Positions 18,201 to 25,531 of a stretch of DNA of 64,000 nucleotides are shown here, in pieces (positions within the stretch are counted from its first letter, which is position 1; every line of letters starts with the position of its first letter). Both the position numbers and the translations under genes were made by a program. The stretch comes from an uncultured Opitutia bacterium (lineage in GTDB: Bacteria > Verrucomicrobiota > Verrucomicrobiia > Opitutales > Opitutaceae), in NCBI GenBank assembly GCA_903862955.1, contig CAIPAH010000013.1, forward strand, positions 62,001-126,000, in the 5' to 3' direction. The notes below the pieces were generated by a model. That model ran no database searches, was not told where the DNA came from, and saw nothing but the letters and a program-made list of their open reading frames with translations.

Positions 18201-18466
18201 GCCTGGTGCGTTTCCGGCCGATCATGATGACGACCTGCGCGGCGCTGGCGGGTGCGTTCCCGATCGCGCTGGGGCTGGGCACCGGGGCGGACTCGCGCCG
18301 GCCGCTGGGCCTCGCGGTCGTGGGCGGCCTGCTCGTCTCGCAGTTGCTGACGCTCTACATCACGCCCGTCATTTTCGTCTACATGGACCGGTTCACCACC
18401 TGGCTGCGGCACCGCCACCGGGCGCCCGTCCCGGTCGTGCCCGGCAAGCTCGCGCCCGCGAAATGA
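15299..18466 (+). CDS. RND efflux pump permease (MdtB/MdtC-like, HAE1 family)
   Basis: A 1055-residue inner-membrane proton/drug antiporter of the hydrophobe/amphiphile efflux family. The N-terminus MNLPELCIRRPVMTTLLTAA and the porter start FRLLPVSDLPTVDFPTI are typical of MdtB/MdtC/MexW-like pumps. The proton-relay aspartates are in TM4 (SVGFVVDDAIVMLENIVRYI) and the TM10 lysine region is GIVKKNAIMMVDFA. GLGTGADSRRPLG and 12 membrane segments complete the fold. It is translated directly after the adaptor. The frame is open upstream to 15152, but that would overlap the adaptor gene; the ATG at 15299 after cctcgcccc is the natural start. Confidence 0.96.
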   Translation: MNLPELCIRRPVMTTLLTAALCLFGVMAFRLLPVSDLPTVDFPTIVVGANLPGATPETMSSAVATVLEQQFSTIAGIDSMTSTSGTGSTSITLQFTLDRNIDAAAQDVQAAIAAVQRRLPTDMPSPPSLRKTNPADQPVLYLALSSPTLPLSVVDEYAETMMSQRISTVDGVSQVQVFGAQKYALRVRLDPRLLASRGITLNEVQAALSAHNVNQPTGLLDGYRQSVQILASGQLANAAEFTGVVVAYRNGAPVRLGELAQVIDSVQDARVANWYGERGADGKLDPARSIVLAVQKQPGVNTVEVVGRVRALLPIFARQLPESVELGVLRDNSEAVRASVHDVEFTLVLSVALVVLVIFIFLRSVWATIIPSVAIPMALLGTFVAMYFCGYSLDNLSLLALTLSVGFVVDDAIVMLENIVRYIEGGMGVREAAFKGSKEIGFTILSMTLSLVAVFIPLMFMGGILGRLLHEFAVTITAAILVSGVVSLTLTPMLCSRFLKPHMKPAAAGAPLHNRLYDWSERAFARLHGFYERTLQRSLHHRLLVLGIALLMAVLTGVLMKALPQGFIPTDDTGIVLVFTEAAQDVSFEEMVRHQQAAAAIVAQQPYVDAMMSAMGAGGPNATANQGRIFMRLKPRSERPSIDRIMNDLRQKLAVVPGLRAYPQIPPAIRIGGQLTKALYQFTLVGSDLKELYGVATAMEKKFRALDQLLVDVNTDLLITSPQLRVDIQRDRAATLGITPSQIEDALYSAFGTRQVSTIYTPTNQYYVIMEVAPEFQRDASALSLIYLRSRGGKLVSLDTVATLRRDVGPLVVNHLGQIPAVTLSFNLKSGVSLGEATAAIQKIANEDLPKTVSYSFVGSAQAFASSLVGMGLLLITAVIVIYIVLGILYEDFIHPLTILSGLPAASFGALVTLWAFRQELNIMGYVGVILLIGIVKKNAIMMVDFAIAKEHEQGASYNAEKAIVEACLVRFRPIMMTTCAALAGAFPIALGLGTGADSRRPLGLAVVGGLLVSQLLTLYITPVIFVYMDRFTTWLRHRHRAPVPVVPGKLAPAK

Positions 18467-18545
18467 TTTCGCGAATTGCCTGCGGTGCGGCGGGTTGGCA
18501 GGGTGCGATGAACCAAACGGCCTTTCCCGAGTCCCATCCTGCCCC

Positions 18546-18968
18546 ATGACCACCAAACACCTTTTTGTTCTCGCCACCACGCTGGCCGGCCTCGCGTTTT
18601 TCGCGGGCTGCGCGAGCGAGCCCGGCGTACAGGCTCCGCAGGATTCGACCAAATACACGCTCGAGAACACCGAGAATTTCGAGCTGCTCGGCACGGCCAC
18701 GGTGAATTCCGTCGCCTGCACCGGCCTGCAGCCGCGCGTGCTGCCCGACGGCCGCCTCGAGGTGGTCGCGAACGTGAAGAACCGCCTGGAGCGGAAACTC
18801 AAGGTTCAGCTCAACTGCGTGTTCAAGGACGAGCAGGGCTTCACCACCGGCGACGAGACCGCGCTTGAGACGGTGACACTCGCGCCGCACGCCACCGAGG
18901 CGGTAAGCTTCACCGCGGCGGACGCGAAGGCGAAAAAATACACCATCCGCGCCCGCGCGCTGAACTGA
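18546..18968 (+). CDS. YcfL-like (DUF1425) lipoprotein
   Basis: A 140-residue lipoprotein: signal MTTKHLFVLATTLAGLAFFA with lipobox FFAGC, then a single domain resembling the DUF1425/YcfL family (GLQPRVLPDGRLEVVANVKN, LKVQLNCVFKDEQG, LAPHATEAVSFTAADAKAKK). YcfL-type proteins resemble the C-terminal part of LpoB-like periplasmic proteins; their role is poorly defined. It lies 80 bases after the RND permease, so co-transcription is possible but not required. It is convergent with the membrane glycosyltransferase-like gene across a family D hairpin. Confidence 0.75.
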   Translation: MTTKHLFVLATTLAGLAFFAGCASEPGVQAPQDSTKYTLENTENFELLGTATVNSVACTGLQPRVLPDGRLEVVANVKNRLERKLKVQLNCVFKDEQGFTTGDETALETVTLAPHATEAVSFTAADAKAKKYTIRARALN

Positions 18969-18987
18969 GCGCAGGGGCATCAGCTAG

Positions 18988-19045
18988 GTGGCATCGGCTT
19001 CCAGCCGATGAGGTTTGGAGAACTGCGGCCCGAGACCGCAGCCAC
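18988..19045. repeat. Family D hairpin element, copy 1 (GTGGC...GCCAC)
   Basis: Outer ends gtggc and gccac enclose two hairpins: catcggct-tcc-agccgatg, and ctgcgg-cccgaga-ccgcag. It lies between the convergent YcfL-like and GT-C-like genes. Copies with the same ends are at 20612-20668 and 34326-34401. Confidence 0.75.
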
Positions 19046-19061
19046 TCCACCCGGCATCCGC

Positions 19062-20465
19062 CTAATACCACACGCTGCGCAGGTGCATCGCGGCCTGGGC
19101 CAGGACCAGCACCGCCACGAGAATGGGCAGCCAGCGGGGCCGGTGCGCGAGCCATAGATCCGCTTCGGCAAACATGACCACGCCGAAGCCCCACAAGGCG
19201 GGCAGGATGAGTCGCGTCAGGAAGTAACCCGATTCGTAGACAAAGTGGACGTAGGGGAAGGCGAGGACGATCGGCAGGAACCACGCGAGCGCCATCATTC
19301 CCCAAAGCAAGGCGCCCGTCGTGGGCCCGTCCCGGCGGGTCCGCAGCACGGCGACCGAGCGGACCACCAGCGCCAGCACGGAGAACAGCAGGCCCAGGCT
19401 CGTGACCACGCCCACCCGGACGGACCAGCGGCAAAGGGTTTTCTGCGGCTCAGGCCGCGGCTTCCCATTGTCGAGCTGTCCGTCATCCGCGTAATCGAGG
19501 ACGTCGGTGTAAATGCCCAGGTGCAGCAGCGCGGGATAGGAATAGTTATGCTCCTGGCTCAGGACAAAGTCGTCCCCGTTCGGGACCCGATCCCAGTAGC
19601 TGGGCGCATCGAAGATGCGCACATCCGATTTCAGGGGCAGCAGCAGGTAGCGCCAGGTCATCTCACCCGTCCCATTCCAGTCGTGAGTGTGTCGCTCTTC
19701 CAAGCCTTGGAGCTGGAGGGTGGCCTGGCGATGAATCCACGCCGACGTGAGGATGGGCGCGACCAGCGCGAGCAGGCCGATCAGCAGCGCGCGCCGTCCC
19801 GCCAGTCGCCCGGCGCGCCACGTCAGGATGAGCACCACCAGCACCGCCAAGGGCAGGACAATGAACGGGAACCGGGAGAAATTCCCGAGACACAAACCGA
19901 ACGCCGCCACAACGGCATAACCCGCGCTCCGCCGCGTGGTCGTGGCCTCAAGGCTGAGCAGCAGGGCCCAGATCGAGAGGGCGAACGGCAGTTGGCCAAC
20001 CGCGTCCCCGGCGTAGACGACGGTGGTCACCAGTGTCGTGGGGAGAAACGCGACGAAAGCCAGGGCGCTGATTCGCAGCCACGGCGACTGGATGAAGCGG
20101 CGGGTGCAGGCGTGCAGGAAGAACAAGGCGAGCGTGTTGAGCAGCACGCACAGGGTCCCCGCCACCTCGTAGGTCGCCTTGCCGTGGGTAAGCCAGTGGC
20201 CCGCGACGCCCAGCCAGTAGATCATCGGCCGGTTGGTGAAATCCTGGGGAAACCAATGCGAGGCATTCTTCAGTATTTCCTCCGTGGCGCCCTCATGAAG
20301 ACCGAAATCCTGGCCGAAGATCGTGTTGGTGTGGACGTGGTTGAAGCCCGCGGCAGCCGCCAAGACGAGGATCATGCCCAACGCCCAGCGTTCCCATTTA
20401 GGTCCGGCGCCAACGGGGACGGGTAGCGCCATCTCTGGCGTTCCGGAAGGGTGGGACGAAGTCAT
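19062..20465 (-). CDS. Polytopic membrane protein, GT-C glycosyltransferase-like
   Basis: A 467-residue protein with about ten hydrophobic segments. After the first segment, an acidic loop (NTIFGQDFGLHEGATEEILK) resembles the first periplasmic loop of GT-C enzymes (PMT/ArnT-like), where acidic residues bind the polyprenyl-phosphate sugar. WPQ-like text (SHWFPQDFTNRPMIYWLG) follows. A large soluble loop lies at about 265-340 (HTHDWNGTGEMTWRYLL...DDGQLDN). Such proteins transfer sugars from lipid carriers to proteins or envelope polymers. The assignment rests on topology and the loop, not on a clear family motif. It may follow the DUF167 gene in one unit. Confidence 0.6.
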   Translation of the reverse strand: MTSSHPSGTPEMALPVPVGAGPKWERWALGMILVLAAAAGFNHVHTNTIFGQDFGLHEGATEEILKNASHWFPQDFTNRPMIYWLGVAGHWLTHGKATYEVAGTLCVLLNTLALFFLHACTRRFIQSPWLRISALAFVAFLPTTLVTTVVYAGDAVGQLPFALSIWALLLSLEATTTRRSAGYAVVAAFGLCLGNFSRFPFIVLPLAVLVVLILTWRAGRLAGRRALLIGLLALVAPILTSAWIHRQATLQLQGLEERHTHDWNGTGEMTWRYLLLPLKSDVRIFDAPSYWDRVPNGDDFVLSQEHNYSYPALLHLGIYTDVLDYADDGQLDNGKPRPEPQKTLCRWSVRVGVVTSLGLLFSVLALVVRSVAVLRTRRDGPTTGALLWGMMALAWFLPIVLAFPYVHFVYESGYFLTRLILPALWGFGVVMFAEADLWLAHRPRWLPILVAVLVLAQAAMHLRSVWY

Positions 20466-20611
20466 GCCTCGGGGTAGAGGCCGGAGACTTGCGACGGTTG
20501 AAAGCCGGGAATCAAGCCCAAAGGCTTACCTAATCCTGCTGGGCGCGTCTGCCGGGCGTCGAGCCGCGCACTTTCACACGCGTCTTACAAGTCGCGCCCG
20601 CCGCGGGCCCA

Positions 20612-20668
20612 GTGGCATCGGCTTCCAGCCGATGATTCCGAAAATCTTCGGCAGGATGCCGCCGCCAC
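20612..20668. repeat. Family D hairpin element, copy 2
   Basis: gtggcatcggcttccagccg opens the element and gccgccac closes it two bases before the stop of the DUF167 gene. Internal hairpins catcggct/agccgatg and the ttcggcaggatgccg region match copy 1 in layout. Here it lies between tandem leftward genes. Confidence 0.7.
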
Positions 20669-20670
20669 GA

Positions 20671-20943
20671 CTACACGGCCAATCGCGTTCTGACCTCCGC
20701 CAGCGTCAGGCCGGCGATGGCGACGAGCTTCTGGCGGGCTTTGCCGCCTTGTGCGACGGTGACGGCCCGGCGGGGCAACTTCAGCTGCGTGGCCAGGAAA
20801 TCGCAGAGTTCCTCGTTGGCCCGGCCTTCGAGGGCGGGGGCGTGGACCTTCACCTTCAGCGCCTCGCCCAGCCAGCCGACGACCTCATTGCGCGGGGCGT
20901 TGGGGATGGCTTTCAGCGCGAGCAGGCAGTGGGGCGCGGACAT
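20671..20943 (-). CDS. DUF167 (YggU-like) protein
   Basis: A 90-residue protein of the DUF167/YggU family. The family signature is visible in KAIPNAPRNEVVGWLGEALKVKVHAP, ALEGRANEELCDFLATQL and VTVAQGGKARQKLVAIAGL, the usual 'A.P..G.AN..L...LA' block and 'G..SR.K.' turn. The family fold is known but its function is not. Its start lies two bases from the stop of the upstream PLP-enzyme gene, so the two are almost certainly one operon. Confidence 0.9.
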   Translation of the reverse strand: MSAPHCLLALKAIPNAPRNEVVGWLGEALKVKVHAPALEGRANEELCDFLATQLKLPRRAVTVAQGGKARQKLVAIAGLTLAEVRTRLAV

Positions 20944-20945
20944 GT

Positions 20946-22445
20946 TCAGGCGAGCGCCTCAGCCAGCGTGGCGATGATATCCTCCACGGGTTCGGTGCCG
21001 ATCGAGAGGCGGAGCAAATTGGGGTCCAACCCGTCGGCCTCGAGCCGGGCCCGGCCGGCGGCGGTGTTCACGAGGTCGTAATGCGCCAGATACATGAACG
21101 GGCAGATGAGCGTGGTGGACATGCCGAAGCTCGGCCCCTTGGGCAGCCGCAGGCGGTCGTAGAATTTCTCCAGCGAACCGCGCAGCGTGAACGTGATCAT
21201 GCCGCCGACGGCGTCGGGTCCGCGGGCGATGGCGCGGTAGTTTTCCCGCGACGCCGGATGCAGCGCCCAGAAGACGTCGCGCACGGCGGGGTGTTGCTCC
21301 AGGAAGGCGGCGACGGCGGGCACGGTCGCGTGGATCCGGGCCATCACGGCCGGGGCCTGCCCAATCTCCGTCGCCAGCCGGGCCAGGTCCCGCCGATACA
21401 GCGGCTCGATTTTCCCGGCAATCAGCTGCCGGAGCAACGCGGCGTCGGGGGCGGCGGGATTTACCACGACGACCCCGGCGGTGAGGTCACCGGCGTTGCC
21501 CGCATACTTCGTCAGGCTCGTCGCCACCACGTCGGCGTGCGGGAGAACTTCGAGATCAAACGCCGAAGCGATGGTGGGATCGAGCACGACGCGGGCGCCG
21601 TGGCGCCGCGCAAGGGCGGCGATGGCGGTGATGTTGGGCGTCTGGATCAGGGGATTCGTCGGCACCTCGACGACGATGCCGGCAACGCGCCCCGCGTGGG
21701 CCTCGAGGATTTTTTCCAGCGCAGGCAGATCGAATACATCGCGGACGTGGACATAGTCGCCGGGCGTGCGCGTGAATTTTTGCAGGATTGCGATGGTGTC
21801 GAGGTAGAGCCAGCCGAGCTGGATCCACACCGTGCGGCCCTGCGCAGACTGGAGTTCGGTGACGGCACGGAATGCGCTGTCCACCGCGTTCATGCCGCAG
21901 TTGGCCAGGAAGAACTGGTCGTCAGCGATGCCCGGGAAGGCCGGCCGCAAGGCGCGGCGCACTTCCGCGTCGGCGTCGCCGCGGAAGGTTTCCTCGGGTT
22001 CCGCAGCCGGGCGCAGGCCGAGGCGGACGAGTTCGTCCTCGGCGGCGCGCGAGGAGAGAAAACCGCCGACGTTCTGGAGAAACACCTTGGCGCGCGCGGC
22101 CAGTTCGGGCGAAGCCGGGTGGGCGACGCCGTGGAATCCGGCGTCGGTCACGCGCAGGATCTGGGCTGCGCCGAGATGCGCGGCGAGCCGGCCGGCCATG
22201 GTCGCGGACGAAACGAGCCAGAGCGTGTGTCCGGCGAGGCCGTGACGGCGCACCCAGTCGGCGGCGAGCTGCTGCAGCAGCGGGTGGAGCACGAAACGCG
22301 GGTAGCCCGACGTGAGGTGTTGGGTGACAGCGGGGTCCTTCTCCTCGTAACCCCGGACGTCGCGCATGGTCGGCAGGCTGCACGAGACGGCGTGCAGGCT
22401 GGCGGGGATACGCTGGCCGAGGGGAAGTGGTTGGAAGACGGACAT
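20946..22445 (-). CDS. PLP-dependent Cys/Met-metabolism enzyme (cystathionine gamma-synthase family)
   Basis: A 499-residue fold-type I PLP enzyme, longer than the usual 380-400 of MetB/MetC because of an extended N-terminal region (TMRDVRGYEEKDPAVTQHLT, YPRFVLHPLLQQL). The Schiff-base lysine is in DVVATSLTKYAGNAGDLTAG. IVVEVPTNPLIQTPNITAIA is the family 'E.P.NP' cofactor block and LRLSIGTEPVEDIIATLAEA is the typical C-terminus. The length and N-terminus resemble fungal/bacterial trans-sulfuration relatives of the MET2/STR2 kind more than E. coli MetB. The start ATG at 22445 is preferred to one 13 codons upstream. The exact reaction is not settled. Confidence 0.88.
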   Translation of the reverse strand: MSVFQPLPLGQRIPASLHAVSCSLPTMRDVRGYEEKDPAVTQHLTSGYPRFVLHPLLQQLAADWVRRHGLAGHTLWLVSSATMAGRLAAHLGAAQILRVTDAGFHGVAHPASPELAARAKVFLQNVGGFLSSRAAEDELVRLGLRPAAEPEETFRGDADAEVRRALRPAFPGIADDQFFLANCGMNAVDSAFRAVTELQSAQGRTVWIQLGWLYLDTIAILQKFTRTPGDYVHVRDVFDLPALEKILEAHAGRVAGIVVEVPTNPLIQTPNITAIAALARRHGARVVLDPTIASAFDLEVLPHADVVATSLTKYAGNAGDLTAGVVVVNPAAPDAALLRQLIAGKIEPLYRRDLARLATEIGQAPAVMARIHATVPAVAAFLEQHPAVRDVFWALHPASRENYRAIARGPDAVGGMITFTLRGSLEKFYDRLRLPKGPSFGMSTTLICPFMYLAHYDLVNTAAGRARLEADGLDPNLLRLSIGTEPVEDIIATLAEALA

Positions 22446-22590
22446 GCGTGGGCGGGGAGGCGGCAGTTTCGGCCCGGTGGCCAATGATTGGCAACAGGAA
22501 GGTGCGTCATGCCGGGCTGCGGAAAATTGGCTTTTTTTCGGGGTGTCGGGGCGGTAATTTGGCGGGCGTTCAGTTCAACCCCGCAACCCC

Positions 22591-23013
22591 ATGTTCAACG
22601 CAATCGCGCATTTGAATTATCTCGCGGTGCTCGTCACCGCTGTCGCTGGTTTCATGATCGGGTGGCTCTGGTATTCCGCGCTGTTCGGCAAGGCCTGGAT
22701 GGCGGAGATGAAGATCACCGAGGAGAAAATGAAGGAGGCCCAGCAGAAGGGCGTGGCGAAGTATTTTGCGCAGGGCTTTCTCTACACGCTGATCGGCACG
22801 CTGGGCCTAGCGGTGCTCATCCGCGCGCACGGGACGACGGAATGGGTCAAGGGCGCCGAATTTGGCGCGTTCGTGGCGCTGGTGGTCGTGGGCGCGCGCC
22901 TGCTGAATGCCAGCGTGTGGGAGGACCGGAGCCTGAAGCTGCTGGCGATCAACCTCGGGCACGAGTTGGTGCTGTTCGCCGTGCAAGGGGCGATCCTGGC
23001 CGTCTGGAGATAG
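22591..23013 (+). CDS. DUF1761 family membrane protein
   Basis: A 140-residue protein with four hydrophobic segments (LNYLAVLVTAVAGFMIGWLW; FLYTLIGTLGLAVLI; AFVALVVVGARLL; LVLFAVQGAILAVW). The motif GWLWYSALFGKAWMAEMKI near the start is characteristic of DUF1761. Family members are integral membrane proteins of unknown function. The ATG follows ccgcaacccc with no Shine-Dalgarno match. It lies upstream of the exonuclease III gene across a family B inverted repeat. Confidence 0.85.
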   Translation: MFNAIAHLNYLAVLVTAVAGFMIGWLWYSALFGKAWMAEMKITEEKMKEAQQKGVAKYFAQGFLYTLIGTLGLAVLIRAHGTTEWVKGAEFGAFVALVVVGARLLNASVWEDRSLKLLAINLGHELVLFAVQGAILAVWR

Positions 23014-23031
23014 GGCGGCTGAGTTTTTTTA

Positions 23032-23090
23032 GCCGGAAGCCAGGAAGCCAGGAACGGAGGATCTCCCTTCATGGCATCATGGCTTCCGGC
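23032..23090. repeat. Family B inverted repeat, copy 2
   Basis: The left arm gccggaagccaggaagccag pairs with the right arm catcatggcttccggc at the other end. It lies between DUF1761 and exonuclease III, both rightward. A run of seven T precedes the left arm. Confidence 0.75.
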
Positions 23091-23152
23091 TTCAACCTCT
23101 TCGGCTCGAAACGGTTTGCGCCCGGGGGCGCGTCCCCCTTGAACGGGCGCGC

Positions 23153-23911
23153 ATGAAACTTGTTTCCTGGAACGTCAACGGCGTGCGCGCCGCGCACAAA
23201 AAGGGGCTGCTCGACTACATGGCGTCGGCGCAGGCGGACGTCATTTGCCTCCAGGAGGCCAAGGCGCATCCCGGCGACGCCCAGCATATCGCGTGGCCGA
23301 ACGGCTACGAGGTGATCTGGAACCCCGCGGTCAAGAAGGGCTACAGCGGCACCATCGTGTTCACCCGCGTGAAGCCGCGGAGCGTGACCCTCGGCATCGG
23401 CGCGAAGGCCCACGACAGCGAGGGCCGCGTGATCACGGTGGAATACGACGACTTTTACCTGCTGAACGTCTACCAGCCGAATTCGCAGCGGGGGCTGCTG
23501 CGGCTGGAGTATCGCACGCAGGAGTGGGACCCGGCCTTCCTGGCTTACCTGAAGAAGCTGAAAAAGAAGAAACCCGTGATCTTCTGCGGTGACTTGAACG
23601 TGGCCCACAAGGAAATCGACCTCGCCAACCCCAAGTCCAACCGCCGCAACGCGGGTTTCACGGACGAGGAGCGCGACAACTTCACCAAGGTGCTCGAAAG
23701 CGGCTTCGTGGACACGCTGCGGGAGTTCGAGCCGGGCCCGGGCCAGTATTCGTGGTGGAGCCAGATGATGAACTGTCGCGCGCGGAACATCGGGTGGCGC
23801 GTCGATTACTTCGTGGCCTCCGAAGCGCTCCGCCCCGCGCTGAAGCGGGCCTGGATTTCGCCCGAGGTGATGGGCAGCGACCACTGCCCGGTCGGGCTGG
23901 AGTTGGCGTAG
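23153..23911 (+). CDS. xth: Exodeoxyribonuclease III / AP endonuclease
   Basis: A 252-residue enzyme of the exonuclease III/APE1 family, which cleaves abasic sites in base-excision repair. Motifs in order: SWNVNGVRAAHKKGLLDYM, DVICLQEAKA (metal-binding Glu), EYDDFYLLNVYQPNS, PVIFCGDLNVAHKEIDLANP (catalytic Asp-Asn), WRVDYFVAS and SDHCPVGLEL (catalytic Asp-His). The length and motif order are standard. The HicA gene starts two bases after its stop, so toxin expression may be coupled to this repair gene. Confidence 0.97.
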   Translation: MKLVSWNVNGVRAAHKKGLLDYMASAQADVICLQEAKAHPGDAQHIAWPNGYEVIWNPAVKKGYSGTIVFTRVKPRSVTLGIGAKAHDSEGRVITVEYDDFYLLNVYQPNSQRGLLRLEYRTQEWDPAFLAYLKKLKKKKPVIFCGDLNVAHKEIDLANPKSNRRNAGFTDEERDNFTKVLESGFVDTLREFEPGPGQYSWWSQMMNCRARNIGWRVDYFVASEALRPALKRAWISPEVMGSDHCPVGLELA

Positions 23912-23913
23912 CC

Positions 23914-24102
23914 ATGAAAGTCCGCGAGGCCGTCAGACTGATTCAGGACGACGGCTGGTTTCTGGTGCGGACCAAGGGCAGCCACCGGCAATATCACCAC
24001 TCCATCAAACCAGGCACGGTGACAATCGCCGGGCACCCGTCCGTTGACATCCCGCCGGGCACGTTGAATAGTATCCTGAAACAAGCCGGACTGAAGCCAT
24101 GA
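23914..24102 (+). CDS. hicA: HicA-type mRNA interferase toxin
   Basis: A 62-residue HicA/YcfA toxin. It folds as a small double-stranded RNA-binding-like domain that cleaves mRNA in translation-independent fashion. The family signature is KVREAVRLIQDDGWFLVRT, then KGSHRQYHH with the catalytic His at position 24, and HPSVDIPPGTLNSILKQAGL. The frame is open into the exonuclease gene, but the ATG at 23914 begins the conserved domain. The stop codon overlaps the hicB start by four bases (ATGA), typical of the toxin-first hicAB order. Confidence 0.93.
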   Translation: MKVREAVRLIQDDGWFLVRTKGSHRQYHHSIKPGTVTIAGHPSVDIPPGTLNSILKQAGLKP

Positions 24103-24320
24103 CCCGCCGCCGCTACACCATCGTGATTGAGAAAGGACCGAAAAGCTTCGGGGCGTTTGTGCCCGACCTGCCCGGTTGCGTAGCCGTGGCGAAAACGCGG
24201 CCGGCGGTGGTGAAACTGATCCGCGAAGCGGTCGAGCTGCATGTGGAAGATATGCAGACTCAGGGCATTCCGCTTCCGCGCGCGGCGGCGATGGCTGACT
24301 CAATCGAAGTGGCGGTTTGA
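24099..24320 (+). CDS. hicB: HicB-type antitoxin (short)
   Basis: A 73-residue HicB antitoxin. The partial RNase H-like fold is seen as YTIVIEKGPKSFGAFVPDLPGCVAVAKTR, with LIREAVELHVEDMQTQGIPL after it. This is the short HicB form: there is no C-terminal ribbon-helix-helix or helix-turn-helix DNA-binding domain, so autoregulation by DNA binding is not evident. It neutralises HicA by direct binding in known systems. Confidence 0.92.
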   Translation: MTRRRYTIVIEKGPKSFGAFVPDLPGCVAVAKTRPAVVKLIREAVELHVEDMQTQGIPLPRAAAMADSIEVAV

Positions 24321-24407
24321 TCCGACGAGGACCCTGCTATCGCAGGGTAAAGTGAATGGGGAAAGCGGGCTTTTCTTCCGCCGCCAACCCGACCACGCTG
24401 GTCGAGC

Positions 24408-24896
24408 TTGAAACCCGAATCTGAACTGAAAGAGCTCATACTGCGGCCGAAGGTGCGGACGCTCGCGGTGGCGGAAAGTCTCACCTGCGGGCGCGTGCAG
24501 GCGCGCATCGGATCCATCTCTGGCGCATCGGAGTTCTTCCTCGGCGGGATCACCGCTTACACCCTCGACCAAAAGGTGAAACACCTCGGTGTGGACCGCG
24601 CCTCCGCGGAGAAGGTGAACTGCGTTTCCGCCACCGTGGCCGAACAGATGGCCGCGGGGGCGTGCCGGCTTTTTGGCAGCGAGCTCGGGCTGGCGACGAC
24701 GGGCTACGCCGAACCGACGGCGGGCGTCGCCGTGCCGTTCGCCTGGTGGGCGTTGGCGCACGCCAGCGGCGGCAAGACAACGCTGCGCAGCGGCCGGGTG
24801 GACTGCCCGGGCGCCACGCGCGTGCAGGTGCAGGAGAAAGTCGCCGAGATCGTGGTGACCGAGCTGGTCAAATACCTGCGCGAAATCCGCGGGTAG
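24408..24896 (+). CDS. pncC: CinA C-terminal domain / PncC-like nicotinamide-nucleotide amidohydrolase
   Basis: A 162-residue stand-alone CinA-C domain. Family members deamidate NMN to nicotinate mononucleotide in pyridine-nucleotide recycling. Visible are RTLAVAESLTCGRVQARI (the family has AES-C-TGG; here AES-L-TCG keeps the Ser), GASEFFLGGITAYTLDQKVKHLGV with the Tyr and Lys at conserved spacing, and the glycine-rich LATTGYAEPTAGVAVPF, which replaces the usual 'GIAGP.G'. The changes around the active site leave open whether it is still an amidohydrolase. The start codon is TTG at 24408. It converges with the VOC gene. Confidence 0.85.
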   Translation: MKPESELKELILRPKVRTLAVAESLTCGRVQARIGSISGASEFFLGGITAYTLDQKVKHLGVDRASAEKVNCVSATVAEQMAAGACRLFGSELGLATTGYAEPTAGVAVPFAWWALAHASGGKTTLRSGRVDCPGATRVQVQEKVAEIVVTELVKYLREIRG

Positions 24897-24903
24897 GAAG
24901 GTT

Positions 24904-24951
24904 GTCGCCGATTTTCACATCGGCGACGGCGTCGGTGCGGAGACCGACGCC
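24904..24951. terminator. Back-to-back hairpins between convergent genes
   Basis: Two perfect nine-base-pair hairpins stand directly next to each other: gtcgccgat/atcggcgac (24904-24912 with 24919-24927) and ggcgtcggt/accgacgcc (24928-24936 with 24943-24951). They fill the gap between the convergent pncC-like and VOC genes. There is no long T run, so a terminator role is inferred from position and symmetry. Confidence 0.6.
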
Positions 24952-24959
24952 CACCGATC

Positions 24960-25376
24960 TCACGTCAGCGTGTTCTGCAGAAACTCCACGCTCTCGCCGT
25001 TGGGGCCTTCGCAGAAGAAAATCCGCACTGGCACGGGTCCGACGGGCGTCTTGTTCGGGATGGTCACGTCGCGCGGCTCCACCGTGATCTTGTAGCCGGC
25101 CGCGCGCACACGCTCGGCCACGGCGTCGAGGCGGGTCGTGCGGACAGCGAAATGGTTGATGACGCCCAGCGCGGCACCCTGGTAGGCAAGGTCCTCGAAG
25201 ACCTCGATGTAATTGCCGTCACCGGCGTCGAGCATCACCGCGCGGGCTGGCGCATCCCGCCACGCGACCTTGACCGTGCAGCCGAGCGTTTCCTGGTAGA
25301 AGCGCATGGTGGCGTCCCAGTCCCGGGTCTTCAGGCAGACATGATGCAAACCGCCGCCGCCAAGGATCGGGTTCAT
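24960..25376 (-). CDS. VOC superfamily (glyoxalase/dioxygenase-like) protein
   Basis: A 138-residue protein of the vicinal oxygen chelate superfamily with two beta-alpha-beta-beta-beta modules. The first opens with GGGLHHVCLKTRDWDATMRFY and QETLGCTVKVAW, supplying a metal-ligand His. The second contains NHFAVRTTRLDAVAERVRAA and ends IFFCEGPNGESVEFLQN with the late Glu ligand. The domain size suggests a dimer. The superfamily covers glyoxalase I, fosfomycin resistance and ring-cleaving dioxygenases; no substrate can be given. Confidence 0.88.
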   Translation of the reverse strand: MNPILGGGGLHHVCLKTRDWDATMRFYQETLGCTVKVAWRDAPARAVMLDAGDGNYIEVFEDLAYQGAALGVINHFAVRTTRLDAVAERVRAAGYKITVEPRDVTIPNKTPVGPVPVRIFFCEGPNGESVEFLQNTLT

Positions 25377-25414
25377 GCGGAAACGAAATTACTATCAGCG
25401 CCGGAGTTCCGGGT

Positions 25415-25506
25415 TGTCATTCTGAGCGCAGCGAAGAATCCAGTGAGACTTTGCCGCGGGATTCGACGGCGCCCCACTGGATTCTTCACTGCGCTCAGAA
25501 TGACAA
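25415..25506. repeat. Family C inverted repeat, copy 1 (tgtcattctgagcgcagcga)
   Basis: The left arm ttgtcattctgagcgcagcg continues into aagaatccagtg. The right arm ccactggattcttcactgcg continues into ctcagaatgacaa. The arms are about 32 bases with few mismatches and the spacer is about 30 bases. It lies between the tandem leftward SYLF and VOC genes. A second copy is at 41761-41870. Confidence 0.85.
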
Positions 25507-25531
25507 ACTAATGCGCCGCCGGCTTCGCCGC

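Noticed and set aside
23752-24102. A longer start for HicA inside the exonuclease gene
   Set aside because: The added 54 residues are antisense-like text; the conserved HicA domain starts at the ATG at 23914.
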